The notes below the pieces were generated by a model. The model was not told the origin of the DNA and did no database searches. It was given only the letters and a program-made list of their open reading frames with translations. Shown in pieces: positions 27,241-34,379 of a stretch of 64,000 nt of DNA. Origin of the DNA: JAGNZR01 sp051652785 (lineage in GTDB: Bacteria > Fusobacteriota > Fusobacteriia > Fusobacteriales > Fusobacteriaceae); NCBI GenBank assembly GCA_051652785.1, contig JBOFUX010000052.1, positions 1 through 64,000 of the forward strand, in the 5' to 3' direction. A program made the translations under genes and the position numbers. Each line of letters starts with the position of its first letter. Positions within the stretch are counted from its first letter, which is position 1.

Positions 27241-28305
27241 ATGAAAAAAGAGAAAAAAAGAACTAAAAAAATAGGATTACCACCAGGAACTGTTATTTAT
27301 ACAGGTAATAAATCAGAAGAAAAAATTTCAATAAATTACTATACTTATAATAAAATAGAAGTAGATAAAATTGAAATTGAAGATATGGAAACTCTTGAAA
27401 AATTAAATTATGATAAAGATAAGACAAACTGGTTAAATGTAGATGGTGTTCATGATATTGGAGTTATAGAAAAAATAGGAGCTAAATTTAATATAGATAA
27501 TTTTATATTAGAAGATATTGTAAGTATTAATCAGCGTCCAAAAGTAGAAGAGAGAGAAAATTATATATATATTGTTGTAAGAATGATGAGGTTTGATAAA
27601 GAGAAAAAAAAGATAATCTCTGAGCAGCTTTCACTTGTTTTATCAGAAGAGTATTTAATAACATTTCAAGAAGAAAAAGGGGATGTTTTTGATCCTATTA
27701 GAAAAAGAATAGAATCTTGTGGAAAAATATGTAAAAAAAATAATGATTATTTAGCCTACGCTATTTTAGATTCAATTGTAGATAATTATTTTTTAGTTTT
27801 AGATTCTATTGAATTAGAAATAGATGAGTTAGAAGGACGAATTATCCATACTGCAGTAAAAGCAGATTTAGAAAAAATAATAGAACTTAAACAAGAGTTT
27901 AATATTATAAAAAGGGCTATGTTACCAATTCGAGAAATAATGAAAAAACTTCAACATGATAGAGGAATTGAAATTTTTAAAGAAAATATGACAATGTGTC
28001 TAAACGATATTCAAGATCACGCTATTATTATTCATGATACTGTTGAAAATATGAGTAATAGAGTAACTAGTTTATTAGATATATATCATTCTACAGTAAA
28101 CAGCACTATGAATGATATAATGAAAGTTTTAACTATTGTATCTACTATTTTTGTTCCACTTACATTTTTAGCGGGAATTTATGGAATGAACTTTGAAAAC
28201 TTACCTGGATTATCATGGAAAGATGGATATTATGCTCTTTTGTTAGTGATGGTAGTATTAACTGTATTTATGTTGTATTTTTTTAGAAAGAAAAAATGGC
28301 TTTAA
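27241..28305 (+). CDS. corA: CorA-type magnesium/cobalt transporter
   Basis: A pentameric divalent-cation channel. The 354 residues consist of a soluble N-terminal funnel domain and two C-terminal membrane helices; the selectivity motif YGMN at 314-317 lies between them, and the chain ends in the basic RKKKWL. RBS AAGGAG. It follows the methyltransferase by 23 bases. Mg2+ is the usual substrate; cobalt or nickel cannot be excluded. Confidence 0.95.
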   Translation: MKKEKKRTKKIGLPPGTVIYTGNKSEEKISINYYTYNKIEVDKIEIEDMETLEKLNYDKDKTNWLNVDGVHDIGVIEKIGAKFNIDNFILEDIVSINQRPKVEERENYIYIVVRMMRFDKEKKKIISEQLSLVLSEEYLITFQEEKGDVFDPIRKRIESCGKICKKNNDYLAYAILDSIVDNYFLVLDSIELEIDELEGRIIHTAVKADLEKIIELKQEFNIIKRAMLPIREIMKKLQHDRGIEIFKENMTMCLNDIQDHAIIIHDTVENMSNRVTSLLDIYHSTVNSTMNDIMKVLTIVSTIFVPLTFLAGIYGMNFENLPGLSWKDGYYALLLVMVVLTVFMLYFFRKKKWL

Positions 28306-28340
28306 TTTAGTTTTTATTTTATTATTTTAGGGGGATGAAT

Positions 28341-29048
28341 ATGTTTTTTAATTTTTTTAAAAAGAAAAGTGTAGATGAAGAGATGGAACTAAAAATAATT
28401 TCATTTGAAAAAAAGCTTTCATTAAAAAGTGAAGAATTAGAAAATTTATTAAAAGAGAAAAAAAAAATAGAAGTAGAATTAACTGAAGAGAAGATAAGTC
28501 AAAAAATAAATCAAAAACAAACTGAAATTATTGAGAAAAATTTACGAGATTTAAAAAAAGAAAATGAATATTTAAAGGAAAAAACTGAAAATAAAGAAAT
28601 TTTTTCACAATTTAAAATAAAATATAAAATTTCAGTGGAGAGATTTTATCACAGTAGTAAATATGAAGAGGTAGTAAAAGAATTAAAAGGGTTAAATATT
28701 CAATATATAGATAGTTTGAAAATTGAGGACTTTGATTATATTAATAGAAAAATTAAAAATTATGAAGATGCTAAAAAATTGTTCTTATCTTATAAAAAAG
28801 GAAATGAAGAATTTGAAATGAAGCTAATTTCGGTTAAAGGGGAAAGAATTAATAGAGTATACAGTAGATTTAGAAAATTTAATGGTTATTTAGCAGAAAA
28901 TTTTTTAGAATTTATGGATGACATTGAACATGTTGATTTTTATGAACTTTTAGACGATTCATTTAAAGAAGAGCATATAAAAGAATTAATTGAAAAAAAA
29001 GAAAATTATTTTGAAGAATTCTTAATTAAAAAAACTAATGAAGTCTAA
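28341..29048 (+). CDS. Unknown protein with N-terminal coiled coil
   Basis: Not recognised. The 235 residues start MFFNFFKKKS, then a highly charged Lys/Glu coiled coil over about residues 10-95, then a mixed helical region with aromatic residues (VERFYHSSKY, NRVYSRFRKFNGYLAENFLEFMDDIEHVDFYELL). No membrane segment or signal peptide. The ATG at 28341 is preferred to 28335, since GGGGG at 28329-28333 is too close to the latter. It lies between corA and coaBC, each within about 30 bases, so it is probably cotranscribed with them. Confidence 0.7.
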   Translation: MFFNFFKKKSVDEEMELKIISFEKKLSLKSEELENLLKEKKKIEVELTEEKISQKINQKQTEIIEKNLRDLKKENEYLKEKTENKEIFSQFKIKYKISVERFYHSSKYEEVVKELKGLNIQYIDSLKIEDFDYINRKIKNYEDAKKLFLSYKKGNEEFEMKLISVKGERINRVYSRFRKFNGYLAENFLEFMDDIEHVDFYELLDDSFKEEHIKELIEKKENYFEEFLIKKTNEV

Positions 29049-29078
29049 TGATGTTGATAAAGATACTGGGGAGTAAAA

Positions 29079-30257
29079 ATGAAAAAAAAAATTCTTTTAG
29101 GAGTAACTGGGGGAATAGCAGCTTATAAATCTGCTAATATAGTATCTCAATTTAGAAAAAAAGGTTATGATATTAAGGTTATTATGACTAAAAATGCAAC
29201 TGAAATAATAACTCCTTTAACACTTGAAACTCTTTCAAGAAACAAAGTTTATGTTGATATGTGGGATAAAAATAAAGCTTTCGAAGTTGAGCATATAGAA
29301 TTAGCAACATGGGCTGACATTGTTTTAATAGCTCCAGCTACATACAATATAGTAGGCAAAGTAGCAAGTGGTATATGTGATGATATGTTAACAACTGTTA
29401 TAGCTGCTACAGAAAAAAAAGTTTATTTTGCTCTTGCAATGAACCATAGAATGTATACAAATCCTATTTTAGAAAAAAATATAATAGAGTTAAAAAAATA
29501 CGGTTATAACTTTATAGAAGCAGATGAGGGATTTTTAGCTTGTAATGTGAATGAAAAGGGGAGATTAAAAAAAGAAGAGGACATAATTGAAATAATTGAA
29601 GAAGCTCTTTTGGAAAGACCCCAAATATTGAAAGGAAAAAAAATATTAATTACTGCTAGTAGAACAGAGGAACCACTTGATCCTATTAGATACATCTCCA
29701 ACTTATCCAGTGGAAAAATGGGATATAGTTTAGCTTCTGCTTGTGTTAAATTAGGCGGTGAAGTTACTCTTATAACTGGTCCTTCTAATCTTGTAGTCCC
29801 AAGTAATTTAAAAAAAATTATAAAAGTAAGAACTGCTCTTGAGATGTATACCGCTACTTTAAATGAGTTTTCTGAAATGGATATTGCAATAGCCTGTGCA
29901 GCTGTTGGAGACTATAGACCTCAATTTTACTCATTGGAAAAAATAAAGAAAAAAAATGATGATTTAATTGTTAATTTAGAAAGAAATCCAGATATACTTT
30001 TCACAATGGGAGAACAGAAAAAAAATCAAATTTTAATTGGTTTTGCAGCAGAAACAGAAAATATAAGAGAAAATGCTTTTGAAAAATTAAAAAGAAAAAA
30101 TTTAGATGCAATTGTTGCAAATCATGCTTTTGCAATGCAAAAAAATTTAAATAGTGTTAATATTCTAATGAAAAATGGGGAAGAATTTTTTATTGAAGAA
30201 AAAATTAAAGATGAATTAGCTTTTGATATTTTAAGCAAAATTTTTATGAATATATAG
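29079..30257 (+). CDS. coaBC: Phosphopantothenoylcysteine decarboxylase / phosphopantothenate-cysteine ligase
   Basis: A bifunctional coenzyme A biosynthesis enzyme. The CoaC flavoprotein half (about 1-180) has GVTGGIAAYKS, the catalytic histidine region VEHIELATWAD, AMNHRMY, and the active-site cysteine in LACNVNEKGRL (usual form LACGxxGxGR). The CoaB half has SNLSSGKMGYSLASA and ERNPDIL. The 392 residues are standard. RBS GGGGAG. Last gene of the polA operon; no hairpin terminator is seen before the asnA promoter. Confidence 0.95.
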   Translation: MKKKILLGVTGGIAAYKSANIVSQFRKKGYDIKVIMTKNATEIITPLTLETLSRNKVYVDMWDKNKAFEVEHIELATWADIVLIAPATYNIVGKVASGICDDMLTTVIAATEKKVYFALAMNHRMYTNPILEKNIIELKKYGYNFIEADEGFLACNVNEKGRLKKEEDIIEIIEEALLERPQILKGKKILITASRTEEPLDPIRYISNLSSGKMGYSLASACVKLGGEVTLITGPSNLVVPSNLKKIIKVRTALEMYTATLNEFSEMDIAIACAAVGDYRPQFYSLEKIKKKNDDLIVNLERNPDILFTMGEQKKNQILIGFAAETENIRENAFEKLKRKNLDAIVANHAFAMQKNLNSVNILMKNGEEFFIEEKIKDELAFDILSKIFMNI

Positions 30258-30284
30258 TTTAAATATATTAATAATCCAAAAATA

Positions 30285-30313
30285 TTGACAAAAAAAAATA
30301 TATATGATAGTAT
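30285..30313 (+). promoter_or_regulatory. Promoter of the asnA leader
   Basis: TTGACA (30285-30290), 17-base spacer, TAGTAT (30308-30313); TATAAA at 30311-30316 is an alternative -10. The tRNA-Leu gene at 33466 has the identical TTGACA-N17-TAGTAT arrangement, which supports the call. Transcription would start near 30320, leaving a leader of about 260 bases before asnA. Confidence 0.65.
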
Positions 30314-30352
30314 AAATGAATTAAAAATACTAAGAATAAAGGAGATAAAGTT

Positions 30353-30478
30353 ATGAGAATTAATAATAATAATAATTTAAATAATAATAATAATAATAAT
30401 AATTATAATTGTTTTAATTATAATTATTTTCTTATGCTTGAATCTTTTATATTTGGTATGTTTTTAGAGAAACTATAA
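30353..30478 (+). CDS. Asparagine-rich leader peptide of asnA
   Basis: A 41-residue leader ORF too short for normal gene calling. AAAGGAG at 30338-30344 precedes the ATG. The peptide contains 16 asparagines, all AAT: residues 4-8, 10-17, 19, 22 and 24; the remainder, from 25 on, has none. It lies directly upstream of asparagine synthetase A, with an antiterminator (30466-30511) whose 5' arm overlaps the leader stop codon, and a terminator (30508-30548). This fits ribosome-mediated attenuation: scarce Asn-tRNA stalls the ribosome at the Asn codons, the antiterminator forms, and asnA is transcribed; with ample Asn-tRNA the ribosome reaches the stop at 30476-30478 and masks the antiterminator. 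The function is inference; the parts are seen. Confidence 0.8.
   Translation: MRINNNNNLNNNNNNNNYNCFNYNYFLMLESFIFGMFLEKL
30401..30425 (+). promoter_or_regulatory. Hairpin within the leader Asn codons (possible pause site)
   Basis: Two copies of the self-complementary AATTATAATT (30401-30410 and 30416-30425) flank GTTTT and can form a 10-bp hairpin covering codons 17-24. In classical attenuators an early hairpin pauses RNA polymerase until the ribosome catches up. Confidence 0.5.
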
Positions 30479-30511
30479 TTTGACTATAACAAAATATAGT
30501 TAAATATCTCT
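30466..30511 (+). promoter_or_regulatory. Candidate antiterminator
   Basis: AGAGA (30466-30470) plus AACTATA (30471-30477) pair with TATAGTT (30495-30501) and TCTCT (30507-30511), 12 bp with a 5-base bulge. It shares CTCT with the 5' arm of the terminator, so the two exclude each other. Its 5' arm lies within the last codons and stop of the leader ORF. A smaller rival hairpin (ACTATA 30483-30488 with TATAGT 30495-30500) can form when the 5' arm is covered. Confidence 0.6.
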
Positions 30512-30548
30512 CATTAGCTTATCGATTATAAGCCAATGAGAGTTTTTT
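30508..30548 (+). terminator. Attenuator terminator before asnA
   Basis: CTCTCATT (30508-30515) pairs with AATGAGAG (30535-30542), one mismatch, then GCTTAT with ATAAGC, loop CGATT, followed by six T residues (30543-30548). A textbook intrinsic terminator placed 32 bases before the asnA start, after the leader ORF. Confidence 0.85.
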
Positions 30549-30579
30549 AATTAAATAAAAATAAAAGGATGTGGTAGAA

Positions 30580-31563
30580 ATGTTGTATTCTTCAAAGTTA
30601 GGAGTTATAGAAACAGAAAAGGCAATAAAAGAATTAAAGGATTATTTTGAAAAAAATTTAGCAGAAAAATTGAATTTATCAAGAGTTTCTGCTCCTCTTT
30701 TTGTAGCACCAGAAAGCGGATTAAATGATAACTTAAATGGCATTGAAAGAGCAGTTTCTTTTGATTTAAAAACAGGAGAAATAGCAGAAATAGTTCATTC
30801 TTTAGCAAAATGGAAACGGATGGCACTTTATAAATATGGGTTTAAAATTGAAGAAGGATTATATACTGATATGAATGCAATAAGAAGAGATGAAGATTTA
30901 GATGCAATTCATTCTTATTATGTTGATCAATGGGATTGGGAAAAAATTATTGAAAAAAAAGATAGAAATATTGAAACATTAAAAAAAATTGTTAATAAAA
31001 TTTATTTAACATTAAAAGAAACTGAAGATTATATTAGAAATTTATATCCTATACTTGAAAAAAAATTACCTTTAGAAATAACTTTTGTAACATCTCAAGA
31101 ATTAGAAGATCTTTATCCTAGCTTATCTCCAAAAGATAGGGAACATGCTCATTGTAAAGCTCACGGTGCAATCTTTATAATTGGAATTGGGACAACTCTT
31201 ACTTCAGGAAATAAACATGATGGAAGAGCACCGGATTATGACGATTGGACTCTAAATGGAGATATATTAGTTTGGTATGAACCTTTAAAAATAGGATTGG
31301 AACTTTCTTCAATGGGGATAAGAGTAGATGAAATATCATTGGAAAAACAGTTAGTTTTATCTGATGCTTTAGATAGAAAAAAATTGGACTATCATAGAAA
31401 ACTTTTATTAGGGGAGTTACCATATACTCTTGGTGGTGGAATAGGTCAATCAAGATTATGCATGTTTTTTCTAGATAAATTACATATAGGAGAAGTTCAA
31501 TCTTCAATTTGGACTCCAGAAATACTAAAAGAATGTGAAGAAAAAAATATCATAATTTTGTAA
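30580..31563 (+). CDS. asnA: Aspartate-ammonia ligase (asparagine synthetase A)
   Basis: Makes asparagine from aspartate, ammonia and ATP (AMP-forming, class II aminoacyl-tRNA synthetase fold). Family signatures seen: RVSAPLFV, LNGIERAVSFD, VHSLAKWKRMAL, YTDMNAIRRDED, LHSYYVDQWDWE-like and LPYTLGGGIGQSRLCMFFL. The 327-residue length is standard. The ATG at 30580 is preferred; an in-frame GTG at 30571 is only two bases from the AAGGA site. Expression is probably set by the Asn-rich leader and attenuator upstream. Ends at a clear terminator, so it is monocistronic. Confidence 0.96.
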   Translation: MLYSSKLGVIETEKAIKELKDYFEKNLAEKLNLSRVSAPLFVAPESGLNDNLNGIERAVSFDLKTGEIAEIVHSLAKWKRMALYKYGFKIEEGLYTDMNAIRRDEDLDAIHSYYVDQWDWEKIIEKKDRNIETLKKIVNKIYLTLKETEDYIRNLYPILEKKLPLEITFVTSQELEDLYPSLSPKDREHAHCKAHGAIFIIGIGTTLTSGNKHDGRAPDYDDWTLNGDILVWYEPLKIGLELSSMGIRVDEISLEKQLVLSDALDRKKLDYHRKLLLGELPYTLGGGIGQSRLCMFFLDKLHIGEVQSSIWTPEILKECEEKNIIIL

Positions 31564-31590
31564 ATCAAAATACTAAAAATATTAAATATA

Positions 31591-31629
31591 AAAAAATAAG
31601 ACTATGAATATAATCAGTCTTATTTTTTT
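31591..31629 (+). terminator. asnA terminator
   Basis: AAAAAATAAGACT (31591-31603) pairs with AGTCTTATTTTTTT (31616-31629) around a 12-base loop, ending in T residues. Confidence 0.85.
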
Positions 31630-31705
31630 ATTTATATAACAAATATTTTTTAATAAATTAATTGTTGTAACAAATAAGTAGTTCTAAGATAATTGTAAAT
31701 TATTT

Positions 31706-31972
31706 TCAGTTATAAATAGCTATATTTTCAATTAATTTAACAATAACTTCCACAGCCTTATTCATAAATTCAATAGGAATGTATTCAAATTTACCATGAA
31801 AATTATGACCTCCTGTAAAAATATTAGGGCATGGTAAGTTCATATAAAAAAGCCTTGCTTCATCTATTCCACCTCTAATTGGAATAATAATAGGAGTAAG
31901 ACCTACATTTAACATAGATTTTTGAGCAATATTAATTATATTCATAACAGGTTCTATTTTTTCTCCCTTATT
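31706..31972 (-). pseudogene. pepT: Peptidase T C-terminal remnant
   Basis: Only the last about 88 codons of a tripeptidase T gene remain. The stretch VGLTPIIIPIRGGIDEARLFYMNLPCPNIFTGGHNFHGKFEYIP (in pieces) is the unmistakable PepT end with the last metal-binding histidine in GGHNFHG, and MNKAVEVIVKLIE follows. The in-frame reading extends upstream of the first ATG (31945) to an in-frame stop just right of 31972. Full PepT has about 410 residues, so most catalytic residues are missing. There is no sign of the rest nearby; the 5' part was deleted, perhaps when the MATE gene arrived. Confidence 0.8.
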
Positions 31973-31984
31973 ATTTTATTTTTA

Positions 31985-31993
31985 TGATACAAT
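31985..31993 (+). promoter_or_regulatory. Extended -10 before the MATE gene
   Basis: TGaTACAAT at 31985-31993, 38 bases before the start codon; no clear -35. Confidence 0.45.
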
Positions 31994-32030
31994 ATTGAAA
32001 GATTAAAAAAAAATAATTTGGAGAAATAAA

Positions 32031-33392
32031 ATGAAAAATAATTTAGTAAAAGATAATTTAGTAAAAGATAATGTATGGAGGCTGATGATTAAATATGGTA
32101 TCCCTTCTATTTTAACTATGTGGATATTTTCTTTTTATACAATTGTAGATGGTTTTTTTATTAGTAAATATATAGGAAGGAATGGATTAGCAGCAGTAAA
32201 TATAGTTATGCCTTTTATTAATTTCTCTTTTGCAGTAGGAATAATGATTGCAGTAGGAGGCGCAACTATTGTAGGAATAAAATTAGGAGAAAAAAAAAAT
32301 ATAGAAGCTTCAAGAATATTTAGTTTATCAGTTCAATTATTAGCTATTTTTGGAGTCTTTCTTTCAGTGTTGGGAGTATTTTTTTCAGAAATTTTTGTTA
32401 AATTTTTAGGAGCTAATTCAGTAATTTTAGAAGATTCTAAAACATATCTTTTTTATATCTCATTTTTTATTGTTACTTACTTATTAGGGTATGGTTTAGA
32501 AATTTTTATAAGAGTAGATGGAAGCCCGAGTTATTCTTTAGTTTGTATAATTATTGGAGGAATTGTAAATATATTCTTAGATTATTTTTTTATAGGAGTT
32601 TTTAATTGGGGAATTAAAGGGGCAGCTTTAGCAACAGGAATAGGACAAATGAGCACATTATTACCTCTTATTTATTATCTGAAATATAAAAATAAAAAAT
32701 TGTTATTTTCAAGAACTAAATTAAAATTAAAAGATTCTTTTCAATTAATGTATAACGGTTCTTCTGAATTTTTAGCGGAAATAACAACTGGAATAGTTAT
32801 AATGTCTTTTAATATTAACATTATAAATACTATTGGGGAAATTGGCGTGTCTGTTTTTGGAGTAATAAGTTATTTTTCTACTCTTATTACTATGACTATG
32901 ATAGGTTTTTCTCAGGGAATACAACCGATTATAAGCTATAATCATGGTGCTAAGGAAAATAAAAGAATTATATCTGTTTTAAAAATTTCTATGTCTGTAA
33001 TTTTATTATTAGGTTTTTTCTTCTATATTTCTATTAATTATTATTCTTATAAAATAGTTTCTATTTTTTTAAAAAATAATACTGATTTAATAAAATTAAC
33101 TGAGAATGCTATTAAATATTTCAGTTTTACTTATCTATTAATGGGAATAAATATATTTATAGGAGCATATTTTACTGCTATCGAAAAATCATTTATCTCA
33201 AGTTTTTTAAGTATTTTACGAGGTCTTATTTTTATAAATTTATTTTTATATTTTTTACCAAAATGGTTTGGTTTAAATGGTCTTTGGTTTTCTGCTTCAT
33301 TAAATGAAATAGTTACTGCTATCTTTTCAATATTTATTTTTTCTTATTTTGTAATGAAAGAGAATAGAAAAAAAGAAATTAATGAAAAATAA
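32031..33392 (+). CDS. MATE-family efflux transporter
   Basis: A 453-residue multidrug/toxin extrusion-type transporter with about 12 membrane helices: YGIPSILTMWIFSFYTIVDGFFISKYIGRNGLAAVNIVMPF at the start and IGFSQGIQPIISYNHGAKENKR in the second half are typical of MATE proteins. Such proteins use Na+ or H+ gradients; substrate unknown. RBS TTGGAG. The N-terminus carries a perfect 5-residue duplication (NLVKD twice) encoded by a 15-base tandem repeat, upstream of the first helix. It sits next to the pepT remnant and is followed by the tRNA-Leu promoter. Confidence 0.9.
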   Translation: MKNNLVKDNLVKDNVWRLMIKYGIPSILTMWIFSFYTIVDGFFISKYIGRNGLAAVNIVMPFINFSFAVGIMIAVGGATIVGIKLGEKKNIEASRIFSLSVQLLAIFGVFLSVLGVFFSEIFVKFLGANSVILEDSKTYLFYISFFIVTYLLGYGLEIFIRVDGSPSYSLVCIIIGGIVNIFLDYFFIGVFNWGIKGAALATGIGQMSTLLPLIYYLKYKNKKLLFSRTKLKLKDSFQLMYNGSSEFLAEITTGIVIMSFNINIINTIGEIGVSVFGVISYFSTLITMTMIGFSQGIQPIISYNHGAKENKRIISVLKISMSVILLLGFFFYISINYYSYKIVSIFLKNNTDLIKLTENAIKYFSFTYLLMGINIFIGAYFTAIEKSFISSFLSILRGLIFINLFLYFLPKWFGLNGLWFSASLNEIVTAIFSIFIFSYFVMKENRKKEINEK

Positions 33393-33416
33393 AAAATGTT
33401 AATGAAAAATAAATGA

Positions 33417-33445
33417 TTGACAAGCTTTAAAATTTGATGTAGTAT
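33417..33445 (+). promoter_or_regulatory. tRNA-Leu promoter
   Basis: TTGACA (33417-33422), 17-base spacer, TAGTAT (33440-33445); the tRNA starts 21 bases later. Confidence 0.7.
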
Positions 33446-33465
33446 ATTTTACGTAAGATAAAAAA

Positions 33466-33551
33466 GCCTGGGTGGCGAAATGGTAAACGCAGTAGACTCA
33501 AAATCTATCGGTGGTAACACCTTGGGGGTTCAAGTCCCCCCCTAGGCACCA
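33466..33551 (+). tRNA. tRNA-Leu (anticodon CAA)
   Basis: An 86-base class II tRNA with encoded CCA. Acceptor GCCTGGG pairs with CCTAGGC (one G-U). Anticodon stem GTAGA/TCTAT encloses loop CTCAAAA, anticodon CAA, reading UUG. The long variable arm (GGTG-GTAA-CACC) confirms leucine. T arm is GGGGG-TTCAAGT-CCCCC. Confidence 0.96.
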
Positions 33552-33596
33552 AAAAAATATTTTTAAATATAAAAATTATTATAAAATTTTTAATAT

Positions 33597-33645
33597 AAAA
33601 AAATCCAAATTAGAAAAGCCTAGGCAATTTAATTTGGATTTTTTT
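33597..33645. terminator. Terminator after tRNA-Leu
   Basis: AAATCCAAATTA (33601-33612) pairs with TAATTTGGATTT (33630-33641), with A and T runs, so it serves both strands. The loop contains the palindrome GCCTAGGC, sharing CCTAGGCA with the tRNA 3' end. Confidence 0.85.
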
Positions 33646-33682
33646 ATTAATAATTTTTTTTATTTACAACTAGTAATAGAGC

Positions 33683-34126
33683 TTATACTTTATATTTTTC
33701 AGCTAAATATTTATAAATACCTCTTATCCAATTATCAAAATACATATGTTCAAAAAACATAACATCATACATTTTAGGTGCTATCTTTAAAAAATTATCT
33801 TTAAAAACTTCTAAATTCAATTCTTCCATATTAGTTTCTTTTTTTATTTTTATAAACATTTTTCTAATATCATTAGGTGTATATCCTGTATTTTTTTTAC
33901 CTAAATGAATAACTTCACCATTTTTTTTTAATTTATTTTTTTGACAAAGCAAAAAAGCAGAATTTTTAACAGCAAAAACTCTATCATGTAAAGCAAGAGT
34001 TATAACTGCCTCTTTTACACTTCTATGAGTTTCATCATTTAAATCACATTCTTTTAATAGCTCTAGAGCATTTAGCCTAGTTTTGTATGATAATTCATTT
34101 TTTAGTTCTTTTAAAATGTTGTTCAT
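33683..34126 (-). CDS. Hypothetical helical (HEAT-like) protein
   Basis: Not securely recognised. 147 residues, all helical in appearance: the first half (LSYKTRLNALELLKECDLND, VKEAVITLALHDRVFAVKNSAFLLCQK) resembles one or two HEAT-like repeats; the second half contains NTGYTPNDIRKMFIKIKKETNMEEL and an aromatic-rich end (MYDVMFFEHMYFDNWIRGIYKYLAEKYKV). No signal or membrane segment. The ATG at 34126 is chosen for the GGAG just before it; an in-frame ATG at 34168 would overlap its promoter. Monocistronic with its own promoter. Confidence 0.75.
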   Translation of the reverse strand: MNNILKELKNELSYKTRLNALELLKECDLNDETHRSVKEAVITLALHDRVFAVKNSAFLLCQKNKLKKNGEVIHLGKKNTGYTPNDIRKMFIKIKKETNMEELNLEVFKDNFLKIAPKMYDVMFFEHMYFDNWIRGIYKYLAEKYKV

Positions 34127-34159
34127 TATTTTGCTCCTATTTATTTTATATTTTTTAAT

Positions 34160-34188
34160 ATTATACAACTTAATTGATGTTAATACAA
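34160..34188 (-). promoter_or_regulatory. Promoter of the HEAT-like gene
   Basis: Minus strand TTGTAT (34188-34183), 17-base spacer, perfect TATAAT (34165-34160). Confidence 0.6.
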
Positions 34189-34338
34189 CTATTTATAAAA
34201 TAATAAAAAATAAAGCAAAGTTTTTTTTTATAAAAAAAAAATTTAATATTTATATGTTAAAAAAATTTTTTTATTTTATAATATTGAATATTTATCTTTG
34301 AAAAATGCTTGAAATTGTAATGATATTTCAAAAAATTA

Positions 34339-34347
34339 TGCTATAAT
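34339..34347 (+). promoter_or_regulatory. Extended -10 promoter of rlmN
   Basis: Perfect TGcTATAAT at 34339-34347, 33 bases before the start codon. A TTGAAA at 34309 is too far away to be its -35. Confidence 0.6.
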
Positions 34348-34379
34348 ATGAAGTAAACTAAATATTCATGGAGGAAACA

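Noticed and set aside
30361..30404. AAT run as a mere microsatellite
   Set aside because: It is in frame behind a ribosome site and start codon, interrupted by sense codons, and followed by a properly placed terminator before asnA, so chance repeat alone is less likely.
30320..30570. T-box riboswitch before asnA
   Set aside because: No T-box sequence (AGGGTGGNACCGCG-like) or specifier stem is seen; the leader ORF with antiterminator explains the region better.
33511..33762. 83-codon plus-strand reading frame
   Set aside because: It begins inside tRNA-Leu and runs through the terminator; composition is noise.
34083..34301. 72-codon hydrophobic plus-strand frame
   Set aside because: It overlaps the start and promoter of the minus-strand HEAT-like gene, has no ribosome site, and the hydrophobicity comes from AT-rich sequence.
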